DNA of 64,000 bases, taken from Setophaga petechia (lineage: Eukaryota; Chordata; Aves; Passeriformes; Parulidae). Below, one piece after another: positions 1 to 12,525 of this stretch. The position numbers and the translations under genes are program-made. Within the stretch, counting starts at the first letter, position 1, and every line of letters begins with the position of its first letter. Where the stretch lies: the NCBI GenBank assembly GCA_024362935.1, contig JANCRA010000040.1, forward strand, positions 6,076,001-6,140,000, written 5' to 3'. The notes below the pieces were generated by a model, which was not told the DNA's origin, searched no databases, and was given only the letters and a program-made list of their open reading frames with translations.

Positions 1-83
1 CACTGTTATTTAAGGGGATTGATGGATCAATAAACCGAGTTCGATGCATTACCCGGGTGGTCGTTCTCCCCTCGTCTCCGACA
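1..83 (+). mobile_element. 3' end of an endogenous retrovirus solo LTR (truncated by window edge)
   Basis: The first 83 bases look like the R/U5 end of a bird ERV LTR. A polyadenylation signal AATAAA lies at 29-34. It is followed by a CpG-rich U5-like stretch that ends in ACA at 81-83, the usual LTR terminus. The sequence after it does not begin with the TGG expected of a retroviral primer binding site, so this is probably a solo LTR flanked by host DNA. The 5' part lies outside the window, so the target-site duplication cannot be checked. The match to bird LTRs is from memory of the family, not from a search. Confidence 0.6.
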
Positions 84-2516
84 TCCCAGCCACCTTCCAG
101 CTGAGTGAGAGATAGGGCTTAGGCACCGTTTTGCTGCTTCTTGAACCTGGTCCTTATGGATCAAGTCATTGATCTCACAGCTGTCCCTGGGGTTTTTGCA
201 CTTTTGCAAGAATAAGAAAGAAGTTAAACTTTCCCAAGCTACCCGCGTGGCATGATTCACAAGCAGATGGGCTCTGTTCTGTAAGGTACCAGATGCCACC
301 GTGGAGCAATGAGCATGTCTTTGTGCAAAGAAGAATCACTGACAATGTCCTATACTTTCTGGGAAGATTCATATTTTTAGTATTTCATAAGCACACCCAC
401 ATTCACTGGGGGGTGTTTGAGTTACAATTTTATAAGAAAAGCCTGTTTCTACTAATTCCTTTAGAAGTAAACAAGTTACTGCTCCCCTACTTTTAGAAAA
501 TGTAGGAAACTAATGCACAAAATAGAGTTAATTTGCTATATGGGTTATATTGATTGTGCACCATTAACAGACCAGCTTAATTTGGTGAGGGATAAATAGT
601 GTGATTAATTAATGACTGTTTCTGTCCATAAAACTAAACAATTGGTTCCAAACCACCTGAGACTGCAGTGTTCTTTAAGGATCTATGCAGTATTTATGTG
701 GCAGGATGCTGTTTAAACTCCCTATAGTTCAGGGCTGCCTATATCCAGGTCTGAAGTACAGCCATATCTCCATTTTGTTGAAAATATTTTCAAGGTGCTT
801 AAACTCAGTCTCTCTTGGATGGTGAGAAGGGTCTTGTTTCAGCACCTCACCTTTACAGAAAACATCAAATTCAGTCAAAAAAAGGCTCAGACACTGAGAC
901 CTCTGGTCCCAGTAGAATCAGCCCTGTAAATGGGGACACTACAGGTGCAGGTTCCTCCTTTCACATGCTTTCTTTCTAGCCTCACTCATTTGTTTCTGTG
1001 TAGAAGTCTGGCTTCATCAGACAGAGTGGTGCCATGTACTGTGTTGAGAAGGTGACCATTTCAGGTATTTACCTGTGATTCTGCCCTAAACATGAGAAAC
1101 AATTCTCTGGCAATAATTCATAAAAAATGATGTATTTCTATTTAAAAAATGTTCTGGTTTATATCAACCAGAATTTTCTAGAAAAATAAAACAAAACAAA
1201 ACCAAAACCCAAACCAAAAACCAAACTGTTATCTGAAAGATTCTAATCTCACTCTTATAACAATGGTCTACAAATCATAAATCTAGAGGCCAAATGCCTG
1301 CCACAGTATGGTTTATATCTCAGGATACTCACTAGCTCTTTGTCCAGTGTAGTCCTGGAAATCAGATTTCCCACAGTTGTCTTTGACATTACTCCTGTCT
1401 TGCAGACCTCACTCGTTTTCAGTTCTTCGTTCCAAAATTTATTTTTTCCTAATTTCACTCTATTACTTAATTTGTAATCATTACACCAGGTTCACAGCTA
1501 ATGGTTAGAATGTCAAGGCAATATGCCATTGATAAGATTGACAGTATCAGGGCACATTGCTCCTTTCTGAATATCTTCCTCTACCTTTTCTGAAAATTAA
1601 TTTATGGCTGATTGGGGATGTCAGGCTCTGCAGCAAAGCCACACAGCTACATCATGTTCTGACTCCTAGCCGACTTGACTCATTAAAGCATTTAAAAACT
1701 TGGCATTAAACTGTACTGGAGCTGTGAATCGTTCTGTTGTAGAAAAACAAGCTTTCTGTCAGTTCTGTTGGTTTTAAAATGAGGCTGCTCTGATCAGACC
1801 TTTCACATATGGAGGTGCACAGCTGGTTCTGCTGCTTTCAAGTGCATCCAGATATATGCCCACTGGGCCTTCATGGGGCTGAAGGGAAAATGTTATCTCA
1901 TGAAACAATTTTACCTTCTGAGGTGAGATATTTCAGCTGGTAGTGATAGCTCTGTAGAAACAAGAGTGCTAAAACATGCTACAAAGATTTTTTCACCATA
2001 TTCATATTTATTTAAACTACAGCTTAAACACTATTTCCTTTGGGAGAAGAAATTAAAAAAGAATGAAAACTGAGGAAATAACATCGCCTTGCCTGTGAAC
2101 ATTTAAAAGGAAATTGCTGTTGTCTGATGAGAGAAGCTCAGCCAGTACTTTAGTTACAGCAAATGTTCTTCCACTTTTAACTCTGCACAGATGACAGATG
2201 ATGCTGAATCTGCTCCCTGCTGCATTAATTGCAGGGTTATGGCTTAAGCACAACTGCTTTATTTTCTACTGTTGTGGTCACAGCATAGGCTGAGGTTATC
2301 TTCCAAGAGAATAGACATATGCATGAGTGTGTATATATGCACTGGCATGATGTCCATAGGAGGGATGTTAAGGCTGTCTCCTGTACACCTTAATTTACTA
2401 ATTTACTAAAATCCCCACTTTAGCTAATGAATTTCAGATACGCAGGACAGAATCTTTTTCAGCACTTGGGACCAGGGTCTTGTCAGCCAGCTAAATGCTG
2501 AATGGAAATGAGAAGG

Positions 2517-2521
<5 letters not shown>
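84..2521. other. Unique AT-rich sequence, no supported gene
   Basis: Only short chance open frames occur here. An A-rich (CAAA/CCAAA) low-complexity tract lies at about 1182-1226. The first 200 bases are less AT-rich than the rest and are open on the minus strand (27-299). That frame runs into the LTR end, so it cannot be a normal host exon as it stands. Confidence 0.6.

Positions 2522-2556
<35 letters not shown>
2522..2556 (+). repeat. Poly(A) run of 35
   Basis: An uninterrupted run of about 35 A is followed directly by a G-rich purine stretch (2557-2578). It sits about 125 bases upstream of a CR1 3' end, but CR1 elements do not end in poly(A), so the run is not explained by that element. 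It may be a simple-repeat expansion or the tail of an unrecognised retrocopy. Length in an assembly is unreliable for such runs. Confidence 0.9.
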
Positions 2557-2559
<3 letters not shown>

Positions 2560-2679
2560 AAGGGGAGTGAGGGGGAAGAAAAAATGCCCCTGATGTTTCT
2601 TGAGTAAGACAATCAGATGCTGCTCGTGCTGTGTCCCTATGCAGTGCCTGCTGGTGGTTCCATGTACAGCAAGAGAGAG

Positions 2680-2830
2680 GATTCAAGAGTTCAAGAAGCA
2701 TTTGGACAATACCATCAGGACCATGTTGTGACTATTTTCACAACAGGCATGGTCCTCTTCAGAGCCAGGAATTGGACTTTGATGATCCTTGAGGGTCCCT
2801 TCCAATCCAGAATGTTCTGTGATTCTGCAG
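2680..2830 (+). mobile_element. CR1 LINE 3' end fragment
   Basis: This matches the last ~150 bases of avian CR1. It shows the conserved order of a TTCAAGAAGCATTTGGAC block, the GGACTTTGATGATCCTTGAG block, the GGGTCCCTTCCAA block and a terminal TTCTGTGATTCTG repeat in place of a poly(A). It is 5'-truncated and contains no reverse transcriptase coding sequence. Orientation is plus. Confidence 0.88.
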
Positions 2831-4124
2831 TAAGTGGGGTTTGCTTAGATGTACTTTAAGTGATATCCCCTGAAGGAGGAGACTCCCATTGTCTGACTCC
2901 TACAGAATAAATTTCTGTTGTGCTACAGTTTGACAGATCCCTCACTCACAACTGCTTCACTGTACCAGTATGAGAAACATTTTGAAGCCTAATATGGAGG
3001 GGACAGATAGACATTAATGAACTCACATGGCACTGTTTCAGAGAACAGCTTACAACTTACCCTCTGAAACAGCTCAAAGACTACTTGCTTTCCACAGGAA
3101 GATCTGTCTTCTTCATAAAGCTAGAAACAGCCTTACCTTTCTCTGATTCAGTTTTCTCTTCCTCATGGGCCTTCCAGGGACAACTATTTTGTCATCTGAT
3201 ATTGCCAGATCTTCTGTTACCTTGGGAGGTTTATGACTGGGAGAGGAAATTCAGACCTTGGAAGGGAGCACACCTTGAGTCTGGAGTTTCCAGACTCTCT
3301 GGCATCCCAGATGATACACAATAGTAAATTTCTTTTTGTCCTTGCAGGTCTCATTTTTGATGTTTCAGGGCAGATTTAAGAGACTAATAAGGAGTTTCTT
3401 TTTCATGTGGATGACAGATGGGTAGCAGCAAACAGGTTGTAATGGAAGAAAGACATGACAAATGAGGCAGCTAACTTTGTTCTCTACAGCTCTCCTTAGC
3501 ATCTAAAAAGCATAGTAATTCAGGGACTGAATGTAATGTACTTCCTAATACATCAGTAGAGAAAGTACATAATAAAGCTATGGATCTCACTGGAAAGGGG
3601 TAATTCCACTTCACAGCAAGTTCTGAAAAAAAAACAAACAAAAGGAATAAAGCTTAAAGAGTCGAGATCTCTGTCCTTTTGTTTAATCTTCATTTGCCTA
3701 TTTATTTGTTACCTCACTAATCACTTATGCAGTAATAGGACAATTTAAAATAAATTTAACAGAAGATTCAAAGTATCAAAACTGCGACATTGCATCAGGT
3801 TGGTGTGGTTAATGGAAAGAGTCCTTACAGGTTACATAGGCTGATACATCACTTTTCATTTATTTTGAAGGACAAGAGGTCAAATTGCTTTGTACCTACT
3901 GCGTGCAGCACTTGTATGCATTTAAACCCTTGAAAACATCTTTTGCCTCCTATTTCATCCCAGAGGTAGATGAGAAAAAGGATGCAATCTCATAGCAACC
4001 CCGTCTGCATCAATTTGCAGCTTGTGGATCAGCTTGTTTCCTGTGCATTAAAATTTAATTTTTCAGTTTGGAGTGCACAAACACATTTAGAACACAACTG
4101 TATGTTCCAGGAGTATGAGCACAA
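2831..4124. other. Unique sequence with one short perfect hairpin
   Basis: No gene is supported. A perfect inverted repeat occurs at 3277-3297: 9-base arms GAGTCTGGA and TCCAGACTC with a 3-base loop. The surrounding bases do not continue the pairing. No other structure was recognised. Confidence 0.55.
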
Positions 4125-4235
4125 GGAAAGCTGTACTGGATGAGATCAGATATCTAGTTAGGACTATGAAGGCTGGTCCTCTTTTTCCAGCAGTGACAAG
4201 TGGCAGATGCCTAAGGAAGATCATAGGAAAGGGGC
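4125..4235. repeat. Probable ancient amniote interspersed repeat remnant
   Basis: The block containing TGTACTGGATGAGATCAGAT and, 75 bases on, CAGTGACAAGTGGCAGATGC followed by CTAAGGAAGA resembles a widespread old vertebrate repeat. That repeat's core reads approximately as GCTGGATCAGACC, a 'CCAGTATCCTGT' region, then CAGTGGCCAGTGGCAGATGC. I cannot name the family with certainty, and orientation is left open. The longest non-repeat open frame in the window (4087-4521, minus, 144 codons) runs through this block. It has no recognisable domain and is taken as chance. Confidence 0.4.
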
Positions 4236-5024
4236 AGGATACAGTGATACTGATACTGATAAAATGGGAATTCATCTGATCTCTCTTCCTTCCTCCAGGG
4301 GCTAATGGTTCACAATGGCGACACAATGAGGGATTTAATTTATGAAATTTATTTATGCTTTTGTCATGAATAATGCATTTAGAATTTCTTGGTGTATTCC
4401 AGTCCTTGCTTTCTTTTTTTTGTTTCTCGGTCTCACATAGAAATTTAGATACAGGTCCTACAACAAAGGTAACTATGCACCGTATAAAAATATATCTTCT
4501 AACTTCATTTGAATCTGTCACCTGCTGGCTTTAACTACTGCCTCTGAATTCTTGTAGTAAGCGTGGTATAATCAACCTGTCCTTAGCTTTCCCATCCTAT
4601 GCATTGTTTTTGAGGCTGTTCTTGCATCACACGTTGAATGTCCCCTCTCCTGCAGTCTCCTCGTGCTTGAATCAACTCAGTTTCATATCTTTTGTCACTC
4701 TCTGTACAATTATTTACTGGTTTGGGATTATTTGGGATTAAACTTGCATATTAGGTAAGAGACAAAGGCATACCAAGGAAAAAAGAATCCTTTTGTCTTC
4801 TTTGTTCCATCTGTTATTCAGTCGTGGGCCAATCTGGAGTTCCATTACCTTTATCCTCTTTATCCTCTGCTCTGACTTGATATAGATTACTCATACCCAA
4901 ATATAAACCAGTCTTTCTCACACTAAAGAAGTAATGTTTAACCAAAACACAATTTGAAAAAAAGCCCAATCACTTCTAGTTCCAAGAAGTTTTGAAGACC
5001 TTTTCTTTTTTTAGGGAAGGCTCT

Positions 5025-5069
<45 letters not shown>

Positions 5070-6458
5070 AACAGTGTCTATGGCAGAATATTGGCTGACC
5101 TAGTATTCAGTGTTCATAAAATTACTTGGAGATGATTGCAGGTTGGGAAAAAGCTCTATACACATATCTGCAGCTAAATGCATAGGCTCATCTATGTTGT
5201 TTTTAAACTCCTTTGAGTTTTCTTTCAGTCAGCTGTTAGGAAATGATACAATATCACAGCTGTCTGGTCTAGGGGAGCTGAATAACTGAAACAGCAAGCT
5301 GAAACACTACAGCCGGCATATAAAATTCCACTATATTTTTTTTAACTGAACAGAATAGCTACATGTATTTTTAAAAGCAATTCAAAACTACTAACAGAAA
5401 TGTCAATGCTAAGCTTTACTTTCCACTCATAGTCTCGGCATGAAGAGGTAAAAATTAAATTCTACGGACAGTGGATTGCATTTCTAGTTTATTTTGATGG
5501 TAAACAAGATAGAAGAAACTGCTGACTTAAATTTAGACAAGTACCCAACTGCACATTAACATTTTAGATATAGAAACTAGCTTACTGAAGGGTAAGCCCT
5601 TTTTTACAGGGTACATCCTTCCTATTGGTCTCTAAATAACAGTTTTATACAGTTCAGCATCATGCTGTTTCAAAGAATTACTGTTTAAACCATAAGAAAA
5701 TGTTTTGCTTTCAGAATGAGGCACATTTATTTCTACAGTGCTTGTAGAGAACAGCAGATTTTTTAATTAATTATTTACAAAGCTTTTATGAGACAGAATT
5801 TGTAAGCCTTAAATGGTTAGAAAATACTGTTTATATCCTTCTGATACATTCCTGAGAAATAAAGTACAGGCAGACCCATGCAAATTGTTTTGTTTCTCAT
5901 AATGCCTTTCAGTTCTTGTAACTTTAACATGAGATGATCAGGGAGACACTAAAAATATGGAGGATTTTGCCTTTTTTGTATAAACACCTTATTTTGTACA
6001 TTTAAAGACTGGCAGAAAATATCTGGAAGAATGTTGTTGACAGAATATAGTGTAATCTTTAGGAAAGAATTGCTGATTTTAAAGTCAGGATGGATTACAC
6101 CCTGAAAAATTGTACCATAAGCTTTTTTCTCTTGAGCCACCTTTACAATCCAGAATGCACAAAGTGCATGCAACTAGTTATTATTCCCTGTAGTGAGGAG
6201 ACAGTCTACAAAATATATATCACTATCTGACTTCCATCTGCACACTCTGCAATTCTCAAAGTCATTTTTCAGAAGCACCAAGGCAGCACTGAGAACGTAC
6301 TCTGACACAATATAAGGAGTGGTGTCTGCTCATTATCTCTGGACGTAGCCATATGTGTGTTAAAGCAAACAATCAAAAAAATCAACCAAACAAACACACA
6401 CAAGAATACATGAATTGTAACCATATCCAAGTTTCCATTGAGAAATTGATCAATATTT
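4236..6458. other. Unique AT-rich sequence with a poly(T) run
   Basis: No gene is supported. A poly(T) run of about 33 lies at 5035-5067 and is preceded by shorter T runs from 5005. On the minus strand this would be a poly(A), but nothing upstream of it in that orientation looks like a retrocopy with an open frame. The rest appears unique and AT-rich. Confidence 0.55.
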
Positions 6459-6530
6459 CATGGAATCATTGAAAAATTTAAACTGGAAATAACCCTTTAA
6501 CCCTCTAAACACCTGCTCAAGGACAGACTT
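6459..6530 (-). mobile_element. Old CR1 3' end remnant
   Basis: The segment starts with CATGGAATCATTGAA and continues with a diverged TGGAA...ACCCTTTAA block. This matches the antisense form of the CR1 3' terminus (consensus approximately CATAGAATCATTGAA, then GGTTGGAAGGGACC). It is strongly diverged and short, so it is older than the other CR1 copies here. It could be a chance resemblance. Confidence 0.45.
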
Positions 6531-9500
6531 GTTTCAAAATCCTCATTTGGTGTACACTGCCAGAGGAAGGAAATCTTGTCTTATAAAACCTGAAAATATA
6601 TCAGTTTTATGACTAATCATAATCTATACATACACAATTCGAGGAAGAGTGATTCCAGTAAATCTAAACTTCATTATTAAGTGATGAAAAGTGCTTTTAT
6701 ATGACATTTCATATAACTCTTTCCTGAAAGTAAAAATAACATTTCCCATTCCACTTCTTGTATCTGCATTGCCAGTAAACAGTTCTGAAATAGTTATTCT
6801 GGTACAAGCAGGATTTACAGAACTAATTAAGAAAAGTTATACGTGGCTATATGGACTTAAGTGTCCTTGCTTTTCTTGCTATTTGATTTTTGATCACCCA
6901 TTCCCTGGCAATTCCAGGTCCTATGGCCATTTGTAATTTGGATAGAAGAGTTTCATGAGCTCATTATGAGAAATGCTGGGGGAAAAATAAAAACTATAAG
7001 TAAAAAAATCCTGGAATTTCCTGAAGTCCATTGCTTATCTAGATTTTTATTTTTATTTTTACTTTCCCCTACTTTAAGATGTCTCCAATGGGGCAACCAT
7101 CATACTTATTTGATAAACTAAAGTTTCTTGATCAGCAAATTTCACCAGTTTTCCATCAAGCATTTAATTTCCATTATTTAATTTATTTTTAGTAGGTCCA
7201 CCTCATAAATCACTGAGAAAACTGAGCTCCTTGTTAGAAACACAATTCCAGAGATGTTTGCATTTCTCAAATATCAGCCAGCTAAATTGATGTTACTCTG
7301 AACATTAGTCGTCCTCTATAAATTCAACCTACTACTTTTTTCTTCCATGTTTTTTTCAAGCGAGTCAAATCTATTAAGAGGCATTTAAGCAAGGATACTG
7401 AATATTTTCTAGGAGGACAGAAGTTCACAAATTGGGTGAACCATGAAGTTCATTCAAAGCCTCTGTGTCCTTCTTAGTTCAATGCAGTTCTCTTGAATCA
7501 TCATAAGCATAATAAAAATAAAAATTGTCTGCCGACATCCGGTCTGCAAGTCTATGTATCTGTTTTCTACATTTTCCCCCTGTTTTTGGAAAGAATTGTT
7601 TTTGAATGCCTACTCATCAAGATGATTAGCAGCACAAAGGAAGCAGTAGCAAAGCACCAGCTCTTAACTTTTATTAAGAAAATAAATTACCCTAGGAGGT
7701 AGTTTAGCATAAACTGATAGAAAACATCAATCACAGTTTCTTTGGGGAGGACAAAGTGCAGATGAGTGAAACAGTAGAGTATTTTGTGATGAGGAGAAAT
7801 GGAGGTTGATAAGATTTGTTTGATGTTTCGAGAATCCTGAGTGCAGCTGCAGCCAAGATCTGTGAGTTATGTGAGCTTCCTACTCTACTGTTTCCAGAAG
7901 GAAGAAAAAAAAAGGAAGAAGAAAAAAGCCAAGGTCCCAAAAAATGCTGAAAATAATGTTCACACCATAAACCACTATGAATTTAATTTGCAGTCTAGGA
8001 GTCCAGTACATAGAGTGCCACCAGCTACATTACTAGTCAGGATAACAGGAAAGAACCAAGTAATTGAAATCACTTCTCTGAGGTGCATCTTTGCACATAA
8101 AGTCCATCTGCCTTAACCACTTCACCAGGAGGAAAAAACACTCTTCTTATTTTACAGTTTGTTGTCTCGTGCATGTAATGAGCTTGGTAGCTCTCAGTTC
8201 TGACTTATTCCTTGGAAGAGTAACATGCTGGATTTTCCTTCTCTTTAAAATTGCAGTGAGGACAGCACTGTATGGGCCAAGAAAACTAGCAGAGCTTGTC
8301 TGTTGCCACAGATCAGGGCTGAGTCATGGTGATGGGACAGTATCTGTAAGTTATCTTTGCTGCTCCATTATAGATAAACTGAATTTAATTTTCCAAGTAT
8401 CACTCTGGCACCTCCTTCTACTACTAAAGTCACACAAGAGAGAGATAAATGTTATTACCTCATGATGTAAAACTCATTCAGTAGAAAATATCATGTGGGG
8501 CATTCCACAAAATTGAATATATATATTAAAGAGTTCAGTGATTCTTGTGGAAAATTCCTAGCAAGAACCTGCATTGCTTAAGATTTAATTTTATCAGATA
8601 TAAGACTCTTCCATTTTTCATCTTGCTAGAAAAGCTATTTTGGAAACAGGAAGGTTTACACTTCAAAATTATGATCCCAACTTTTTTAGTTAGATCGTAA
8701 ACATCCTCTTGGTTTCCTGTTGCTTTTCACAGTGAACTTTGCTTGCCTAGTAGTTTTAAAATCGGGGATTAGAGAGTTGGGATTCAAGAAATTGTACAGA
8801 GAATGACATGCTGGTTTTGAATGTTTTGTTTTATCAACATTCGGGGAGAGAAAGAGGAAGGAGAAATCTTTGTAGCATAGAGCAGGAGAATAGATGAAAA
8901 GAGAGCAGTAGCAAAAGAAGGGCTTTGTAAGTGCGCTGTGAATACAGATAGACGTACCTCACCTTCCTTTCTTGTCAAATACAGTAGAATAATACATAAT
9001 TGGCTTACTTTGTATGAGAAAAAAGACAGTTTCAATATTAAGGAATTCTTGCAAGCCTAAGAATGGTTAGATAATGGAGGCAGGTGCTGAAGGATGCTGA
9101 AAAATCAATATTATTGAAAAAGTTCAAAGTAACATTTAACACTCTTCTATATTTGGTGGATCATGTGAAATCACACTGTCTATACCTATGTGGGAATTGA
9201 ATGCTAATAATATCTTTAGTTTTCAAATACTAAGGATAGAAAGAGTAAAATACAGATGAGGAATGATCTTCCCTCAAGAAAACTCAGATTGCCCAATTTG
9301 TGGTCATTGCCAAGAAGCCTGACCTAATGCACAGAGCTCCTGCCAAAACCCAGGGTGCTTAGGGCAAAACGATTGAAAAGAGGCTCAAATTTTGAAGGGT
9401 CAAACTAGAGGGAACAATACATTTCAAAAGGTTGCATGGGGTACTAAGAAGAATGAGAAAAAGGAGAACAAGGCTGCATCATACAAGACAACGTTGCTTT

Positions 9501-10081
9501 ACCAGTGGTCATGTTCATCTCTGGAAAATTTGGCTTGTTCTTGCACCTTTTTTTTTTCCTTCATTATTATGGTGCTAGATCACAGCTGAGAAGGGCTTAT
9601 GCAAACTCTAGAAGTGGTACATTTTGGAGAAGATAATGGCATACTACTGGGGATAAGTCCCATACAAATGAGATGGAAAATATGAAGTGGGGCTGCAGGA
9701 GAGATGACAGAAAACTGTCATATCCAAAGAAAAGGAGTGAGATGTTAAGGACTTCATTCAACCCTCAAATTCCTATGCCAAAAATGCTGAAATCTGTGGC
9801 ACAACTGTACCACAAATGAATTAGACATTAAACAACATTCCCAATGAACAAGGTGAAGTTCACAGCATTAGGGACATACTACCCAATTGTCAGATGAGAA
9901 ATTGAAAAATGCGAGTCTTTCCTAAATGACATCAGCTGAACTAGAATTCCAGCACAGATTGCTCTTCTTACATTGTACTTGGACAGAAATGTGCTGGGAA
10001 GTCTGTCAGATTTGCATCATCCTGGATGCAGACTGGATAATTCACATCAGACATTACTTACATGATCTTCTGAGAGAGGTA
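6531..10081. other. Unique AT-rich sequence, no supported gene
   Basis: Open frames up to 124 codons (8091-8465, plus) occur but have no recognisable domain and are hydrophobic and leucine-rich in the way chance AT-rich frames are. Short low-complexity tracts occur, for example purine-rich at about 7898-7928. Nothing else was recognised. Confidence 0.55.
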
Positions 10082-10199
10082 TGGAAAACATAAAAGAAGG
10101 GCAAGAAAAGGAAGTGGAAGATAAAGAGGAAGAGGAAGAAGAAAGAACAAGAACAAGAACAAGAACAAGAACAAGAACAAGAACAAGAACAAGAACAAG
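10082..10199 (+). repeat. Purine tract followed by (AGAACA)n hexamer array
   Basis: An irregular GAA/GGAAGA-rich purine stretch (10082-10143) passes into about nine near-perfect copies of AGAACA (10144-10199). The array keeps reading frames open, giving alternating Thr-Arg on the plus strand and Leu-Phe on the minus strand. Those frames are by-products of the repeat and are not called as genes. Confidence 0.92.
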
Positions 10200-12267
10200 G
10201 CAGGCCTTTGAACTGAGTCAGACTTGGGGAAAAAAACCAGTTCCAAACCCTTTACAGAGCCTCTTATCTCTTCCTTGACTGTTTTTGATTTGTTTGAGTT
10301 CTCTGACTTTTTATCCAGGCACAAAGTCCTGGCATTCCATATTGCTTGTTGTAAAGTTAACCGTCCACATCATCAATTTGGATTTGATCATAATTATAAC
10401 TGCCACATTTCCATTTTTCTCAAGGTAAAAAACTACTCAATCACTGACCTCTAACATATCTCTCTTATTTCTGTGAAGTTCTATTTAAAGATTTTCCTAA
10501 GTATTTCAGCATTATGACAACCACAGTGTGAGGAAAATGAAAATAAAATATTGGGACTGGGCAGTTTATTATTAAAGAAAGCAAGCAAACTCAGAATATT
10601 TTTTTTTTCTCCATGCATATTCAAAACACCATTCCAGCTTGGCAAATGAGCTCTGCTTGTCCTTCACAGGCCAAGGAAGAGAGGAAGCTGTGCCCTTGCC
10701 TAGCATCACCCAGAACACTGTCATCACTGAACTGAGGCAGTGAATGCTCCAGGGATTCAGTCATTTCCACTGCCAGCATCAAAAAGGATTGCTTTTAAAT
10801 ACACTGTATGGGCCAAATCCATTAATTCCTGTGGTCCTTCAAAGTGCTAAGGACTGGCAGGAGCCAGAAGGAGGACATTGGAAGGGTACTTACCAGTGCT
10901 ATGAGGCAGAGCAAAATTTCTTTCATGGCTTTGGCTGGACAGCCTGACAAATTTATTGCTGTGCTGATGGCCAGATTTAGGGCCAGGAAAGAGAGGGTTT
11001 TTCTTGCATTAGATCAGAAAATATTACCTATGCCTTCCTCTTCTAAATTGAATGCTTTGTGCTTGTGAACATCTGAGGATACTGCCTGGTTTTTCTGGTG
11101 GCATTTCACACTGCCCTGCTATTTCTACAGGGCAAATAACATATTGGTCTTCCTAGCAAAACATGCTTTGTTTGTTGGACTCAGGATAGGATAACTGGCA
11201 TAAGAATAGTGTCCTATGACAGCTGAAATGATAGATTTGGGTAGTTTCATAGTTCTTTTTGGCCTCTCTGAAAATGTGTCAAAGTAATTCTTCATGCAAA
11301 ATTACTTACAATAAAAATAAGCCATGACTATTTACTTTGAAGTTTTGATCTTGCTTTCCCTAATGCTGCTCTCCCATGGCAGTGTGCAGAATGACAGTGC
11401 TCAGATCTGGTTTTAGTAAGTGATGAGTAAAATTTTTGTAGTGCAATGCACTGTTCTACACCCTACCTCTCCTAACTCCATAAAAGTGCCACCTCTGCAG
11501 TTTTGCCACTCCTGATCTATGCAGGTAACTTCAAAGCCCTGGCACCACACTTGCTACAGAATTATTCCCTAATGGGAAATTGTACTGGATAGTGATAATT
11601 ATCTCATCAATTTCATAAGCATTAACTGGATTCCTGCTGTTATGGTTTAGAAATTTTTCTACGTTCCTACTGCACTTCCTGTTATTGTATCTTCAGTGCA
11701 GCCCTTTAAATATGAAACAACCTGCTGAAATACATATTGTGATACAGATTTGAAAAGAATTACACTCCTATGACTCATTTTTCTGTATCAGAATATAGTA
11801 GCTCCAATCTGTAAAAGACTTTAAGACAGCAAATATGAAATAATTTCAAATAAGAGAAAATTATAGGTCAGAAAATATCAGAAATTTGCCTATAAATGGA
11901 GACAATTATCAAATCTAAAATGTATATTTGTCACTGATCACAGATCAACATGTATGCTTGTGAAAGAAAAACAAATCATAAGGTAATGCACACATTGTGA
12001 GGAATTTAACTTATCACAGCTCAGGCTATTTAACATAATGTATTTTTATTTCATATTTATTTTGTGGAATCACTTGATTTTATCTTATGACTGCTGTCAT
12101 AAAAACAGCTTTTCCTGATGAATAACATTTGGAACAAAGCCAAAACCTGATCTAGCCCTTGTTTTTCTAGGATTAAGCAAAGAAGGCGTAAGCTCTCAGT
12201 ACTTTGTAACACTGAATGAAAAATCCCCATTTATCACTGGTAATCACTTTGAAAAGTGACCACCTGA
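10200..12267. other. Unique sequence, no supported gene
   Basis: The stretch around 10640-11060 is somewhat less AT-rich and holds two overlapping open frames of 67 and 74 codons without recognisable domains. A good-looking minus-strand donor-type GTAAGT lies near 10890, but no matching exon could be built around it. Confidence 0.5.
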
Positions 12268-12525
12268 ATGAAAGAAATAGCCTGTGTGATTGCAGATACA
12301 GCATCATTATGCAAGGACGAGGAGAATGAGAGGAGCAGATGCCCTCAATCTTATGTAAGCAATCAAGACACTGAACATGTCAAAGATGCCAAAGGAAGAG
12401 ATGGAACTGCCTCATCTAAAACCTCTGAGCTGCAGTTAGGGTCCTTTGATGATTTAATATCTTCCTCTGGAGAGAGAGAGCTCTTTCTGTCCGGATCCTT
12501 TTATTCTCCCTCCATTTCAGACTAA
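12268..12525 (+). CDS. Unidentified protein-like open frame (85 codons), possible exon or retrocopy
   Basis: This frame runs from an ATG directly after a stop to TAA. Its composition is less typical of chance AT-rich frames: rich in Ser, Glu and Asp, with few Phe, Leu or Lys runs, and including the segment SELQLGSFDDLISSSGEREL. An AATAAA lies about a dozen bases after the stop. A possible acceptor (GTGATTGCAG) sits 20 bases into the frame, so the true coding part might begin there. A strong acceptor-like pyrimidine tract ending in TTTCAG at 12520 overlaps the stop region, which argues against this being a complete terminal exon. I do not recognise the protein, and it may be chance. Confidence 0.2.
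   Translation: MKEIACVIADTASLCKDEENERSRCPQSYVSNQDTEHVKDAKGRDGTASSKTSELQLGSFDDLISSSGERELFLSGSFYSPSISD

Noticed and set aside
27..299. 90-codon minus-strand frame with protein-like stretches
   Set aside because: It overlaps the end of an LTR in the opposite orientation; no start or splice evidence and no recognised domain.
4087..4521. 144-codon minus-strand open frame, the longest outside repeats and CR1
   Set aside because: No domain, mixed chance-like composition, and it runs through a probable ancient repeat.
10058..10324. Open frames with Thr-Arg and Leu-Phe repeats
   Set aside because: By-products of the (AGAACA)n hexamer array.
10880..10900. Consensus-like minus-strand splice donor (GTAAGT)
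   Set aside because: Isolated; no matching acceptor or coding exon was found.
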